Part shown: positions 61,451 through 64,000 of the stretch, piece by piece
Layout of the letters: each line of letters starts with the position of its first letter
Numbering within the stretch: position 1 is the stretch's first letter
Source of the DNA: Nocardia sp. NBC_00508
Lineage (GTDB): Bacteria; Actinomycetota; Actinomycetes; Mycobacteriales; Mycobacteriaceae
DNA length: 64,000 nucleotides
Direction: 5' to 3'
NCBI RefSeq assembly: GCF_036346875.1
Contig: NZ_CP107852.1
Location: forward strand, 2,728,001 to 2,792,000
Position numbers and translations under genes: made by a program
The notes under the pieces: model-generated
What the model saw: the letters and a program-made list of their open reading frames with translations, nothing else
What the model was told of the DNA's origin: nothing
Database searches by the model: none

Positions 61451-62712
61451 CGCGGACCACCCCCTACGCTCTGTTGTGTCCCGCCGCCCACTCCGAGTTG
61501 TTCGAGGATCGCCCCGACCGGGCCGGCCGGCACGCCCGGCGCGGGTGGCTGCGCCATGAGCGGCGGCAGCGGCAGGATCGACACCGTCGGCCAGCCCGGC
61601 CGTGGGCCGTTGCCGCCGTAGTAGGGGTTCGTCGGGTCCACCGGCACCGGCGGACCGACCGGCGGGATGTACACCGGATCCGGTTTGCCCACACCGAGAT
61701 TGCTGAGCGTGACGCCGATCTGCTGGTCCACCGACAACCAGGTGTTGACCTGCCCGCCGAAGGTGCTTTCCAGCGAGGAGTCGGGGAACGGATACGTCGG
61801 AATCAGCGGGAACGCGGTCACCAGATCCGGCGCGGAGCGGCCGAGTTCCTGCAGCGTGGGTCGCAGCGCGGTGAGGTCGCGGATCAGGTCGTCCTTCGAG
61901 ATGTTCAGAACGTCGAAGCCGGCTCGGCCGAGGCGGTCCAGCTGGGCGAGCAGGCCGATCAGTTGCGGTCGCTGCTCTTCCAGGATCTTGATGCCCTCGG
62001 GCAACTGCTCGAGGATCTTGCCGATCTGCTCGGTCTGCGTGCTCACCCTGCTGCTGAGCACATCGAGGCCGTCCAGCGCTCTTGTGATGTCGTCGACCTG
62101 GTCGTTCAGGCCGTTGATCAGCGTGTTCGCCTGCTCGATCAGCGAGCGCACGCGATCCTCGCGGCCACCGAAGGTCTTGTTCAACTCGGTGACGATGGGC
62201 TGCAGCTGCGCGACGCCGCCGCCGTTGAGCAGCAGCGACAGCGCACCGAGCACCTGCTCGATCTCGGTGGCGTGCCTGGTGCGGTCGACCGGGATCACCG
62301 AGCCGTCGCCGAGGCGCCGCGGATCCGGATCGGCGGCGGGCCTGGACAGTTCGATGAACTTCTCACCGAGCAGATTCGACTGCCTGACCTCGGCGCGCGC
62401 GTTCGCGGGCAGGTCCACCGAGGAGTGCACCAGGGTACGCACGGTCGCGGTCCACTGGTCCTTGCCGATGGCGATCTCCTCGACCCGGCCCACCGGCACG
62501 CCGTCGACCTTGACCGCCGACTGCGGCACCAGGTCGAGGACATCGTCGAACTGGATATCGATGTGCAGCGGATGTTCGCCGACATCGGCGCCACCGGGCA
62601 GCGGCACGCTGTAGATGCCGTCGGCTGCGCACGAGGTGACCAGCGCGGTGGACAGTCCCAGCACCAGCGCGGCACCGAGACCCCGTGCGACGGAACGGAT
62701 TCGGTCGATCAT
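61447..62712 (-). CDS. mceE: MCE-family lipoprotein, MceE position
   Basis: A 421-residue Mce protein with a lipoprotein signal (ARGLGAALVLGLSTALVTSC, lipobox VTSC), the feature that marks MceE (LprK-type). MCE domain: PLHIDIQFDDVLDLVPQSAV, KVDGVPVGRVEEIAIGKDQW. A Pro-rich C-terminus ends the protein. The ATG at 62712 (MIDRIRS) is used; it overlaps the mceD stop by 4 nt. The open frame extends upstream but lies within mceD. Confidence 0.92.
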   Translation of the reverse strand: MIDRIRSVARGLGAALVLGLSTALVTSCAADGIYSVPLPGGADVGEHPLHIDIQFDDVLDLVPQSAVKVDGVPVGRVEEIAIGKDQWTATVRTLVHSSVDLPANARAEVRQSNLLGEKFIELSRPAADPDPRRLGDGSVIPVDRTRHATEIEQVLGALSLLLNGGGVAQLQPIVTELNKTFGGREDRVRSLIEQANTLINGLNDQVDDITRALDGLDVLSSRVSTQTEQIGKILEQLPEGIKILEEQRPQLIGLLAQLDRLGRAGFDVLNISKDDLIRDLTALRPTLQELGRSAPDLVTAFPLIPTYPFPDSSLESTFGGQVNTWLSVDQQIGVTLSNLGVGKPDPVYIPPVGPPVPVDPTNPYYGGNGPRPGWPTVSILPLPPLMAQPPAPGVPAGPVGAILEQLGVGGGTQQSVGGGPR

Positions 62713-63977
62713 CGGTCCCCTCCCTGCGAGGGCGGAAGCCGATCCGAAGGCGTGCCCGGCACCGTGCCCGGCACCGGGTCGCGCTGCTGGTTCTCGCCGC
62801 TGAGGATGCCGAACGGAAGGATCAGCGTCGGAGTCTTCACTCCGGCGGTGATCTGGTCGGTGATGTCCTTGCAGTGGTCCAGGATCGGTCGCATCTGCCT
62901 GCCGAGCGCCTCGAACTTCGGGTCGCCCGGCATCAGCTTGGACAGGTCGAGCATTTTGCACACCACGCCGAACGGGTCTTGCAGGTCGGTGAAGTTGGCG
63001 CGCATATCGAGGGTGCCGGATTCGGCGTTGTGCACGTTGATCAGGTTGCTCAGCGCCACCGGCAACACGGGCAGCACGGCGGCCAGGTCGTCGCGCTGAT
63101 CGGCCAGTGTCTTGGTGAGCGTGGTCAACCCTTCGGCGTTGCTCGCGATCAGATCCCGATTGTCATCGATGAAGCGGGCGACGTCGCCCAGCGCGATCGA
63201 CAGTAGATGCAGTGCGGCGCCGAGATCTTCGCGTTCGTCGGCGAGGAAGGTCGACAGGTCGGCCAGCTGGGTGTTGAACTGCCGCACCTGCTGGTCATTC
63301 TGCGCCAGCATGGTGACGAAGGCCTGCAGGTTCTTGATCGTGTCGAAGATGTCCCCGCGCGTGTCCGACAGATACTTCGCCGCCCGCGACAGCTGGGTGA
63401 GGCTATTGGCCAGCGCTTCGCCGTTGCCGGCCAGGTTCGCCGCGCCGGTGCGGACCAGTTCGTTCACCGCGCCCTCGGCGTTGGCTCCGTTCGGGCCCAA
63501 CGCATCCGACAGCTCGGTGATGCTCTTGTACAGCTCGTCGACTTCGACGGGGGTGACCGTACGGTCGCGCGGGATGGTCCCGTTGCGCGGCATCTTCGGC
63601 CCGCCCTTGTACACCGGGGTCAGCTGGATGTAGCGGTCCGACACGATGGACGGCGTGATCTGCGCGGCCCGCGCGCCCTCGGGCACGTCGTACTTGCGGT
63701 CCACGCTCATGACGATCTTGACCTGATCGCCCTGCGGCTCCACCGAATCCACCGAGCCGACCGGCACGCCGAGAATGCGCACATCCGAGCCTTCGTAGAT
63801 GCCGACCGAGCGATCGAAGTAGGCGGTGATCTTGGTGGTGGTCAACCGGTTGAACAGCCACCACAGCACTGCGGCCACCAGCACGGCAAGGACGACGGCC
63901 AATGCGATGCCCACCTTGGCGCCACGGCTGGAATTGCGCACCGCGCCGACGGGATCGCCGCGCCAGTTCTCCGCCAC
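62709..63977 (-). CDS. mceD: MCE-family protein, MceD position
   Basis: A 422-residue Mce protein with a transmembrane anchor (VGIALAVVLAVLVAAVLWWL), the MCE domain (KITAYFDRSVGIYEGSDVRI, LGVPVGSVDSVEPQGDQVKI) and long helices. GTG start at 63977 with GGGAGG upstream. Position next to the lipoprotein mceE makes it mceD. YrbE permeases and mceA-C should lie to the right of the window. Confidence 0.9.
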   Translation of the reverse strand: MAENWRGDPVGAVRNSSRGAKVGIALAVVLAVLVAAVLWWLFNRLTTTKITAYFDRSVGIYEGSDVRILGVPVGSVDSVEPQGDQVKIVMSVDRKYDVPEGARAAQITPSIVSDRYIQLTPVYKGGPKMPRNGTIPRDRTVTPVEVDELYKSITELSDALGPNGANAEGAVNELVRTGAANLAGNGEALANSLTQLSRAAKYLSDTRGDIFDTIKNLQAFVTMLAQNDQQVRQFNTQLADLSTFLADEREDLGAALHLLSIALGDVARFIDDNRDLIASNAEGLTTLTKTLADQRDDLAAVLPVLPVALSNLINVHNAESGTLDMRANFTDLQDPFGVVCKMLDLSKLMPGDPKFEALGRQMRPILDHCKDITDQITAGVKTPTLILPFGILSGENQQRDPVPGTVPGTPSDRLPPSQGGDR

Positions 63978-63978
63978 G

Positions 63979-64000
63979 TCAGTTACCTCCCAGGGTGCGG
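63979..64000 (-). CDS. C-terminal codons of the preceding mce gene (likely mceC), partial
   Basis: Only seven codons including the stop are inside the window (RTLGGN, then TGA), in the position expected for mceC. The stop lies 1 nt before the mceD start codon, and the mceD ribosome site is in its last codons. Confidence 0.5.

Overview
The window comes from a high-GC actinomycete, most probably Nocardia or a close mycolic-acid-containing relative. The signs are a str operon (rpsL-rpsG-fusA-tuf), an actinobacterial rpoB-rpoC pair, an mce cell-envelope transport cluster beside rpoB, DUF3558 lipoproteins, a type VII-secretion-style small-protein operon and many 4-nt ATGA/GTGA gene overlaps. No species call is justified from sequence alone.

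Layout. 1-8270: lipid and redox core genes (acyl-CoA synthetase, acyl-CoA dehydrogenase, Baeyer-Villiger-type monooxygenase), a shortened serine-hydrolase gene, and an ArsR/CDF metal-efflux pair. 8370-8445: tRNA-Arg(CCT). From there to about 25220 lies an accessory, defence-rich stretch: a complete type I restriction system in the order hsdR-hsdS-hsdM, a HEPN-domain protein, wrecked IS3-family elements, an AIPR-type nuclease, a VapBC pair, a small regulator/membrane/lipoprotein cluster, a second PIN-domain toxin pair and a damaged DUF433 gene. No integrase was found. 25291-29731: the str operon on the minus strand. 30070-43500: DUF3558 lipoproteins, hpd with a divergent AsnC regulator, an AlkZ-like protein, quinone oxidoreductase, acyl-ACP thioesterase, an FprB-like ferredoxin/reductase, a MerR/aldo-keto reductase operon, and GNAT and pirin genes. 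43513-47305: stress-type regulator/enzyme pairs. 47377-49822: a four-gene operon that looks like a type VII-linked toxin with a lipoprotein immunity partner, followed by a broken RelE-like toxin gene. 50550-58401: rpoC and rpoB with terminator and promoter. 58614-64000: two Mce-associated proteins and mceF, mceE, mceD, with only the last codons of a likely mceC.

The most unusual signals are repeats. An exact 80-bp unit (two tandem copies before merR, one copy between the GNAT and pirin genes) is a 27-codon mini-ORF that starts at a GTGA and ends at the next GTGA, so it sits inside translational-coupling junctions without breaking them. A separate dispersed repeat of about 90 bp occurs in the hpd/asnC intergenic region and twice after the thioesterase gene. 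Two ArsR-family genes carry perfect palindromes lying across their start codons, next to likely leaderless promoters.
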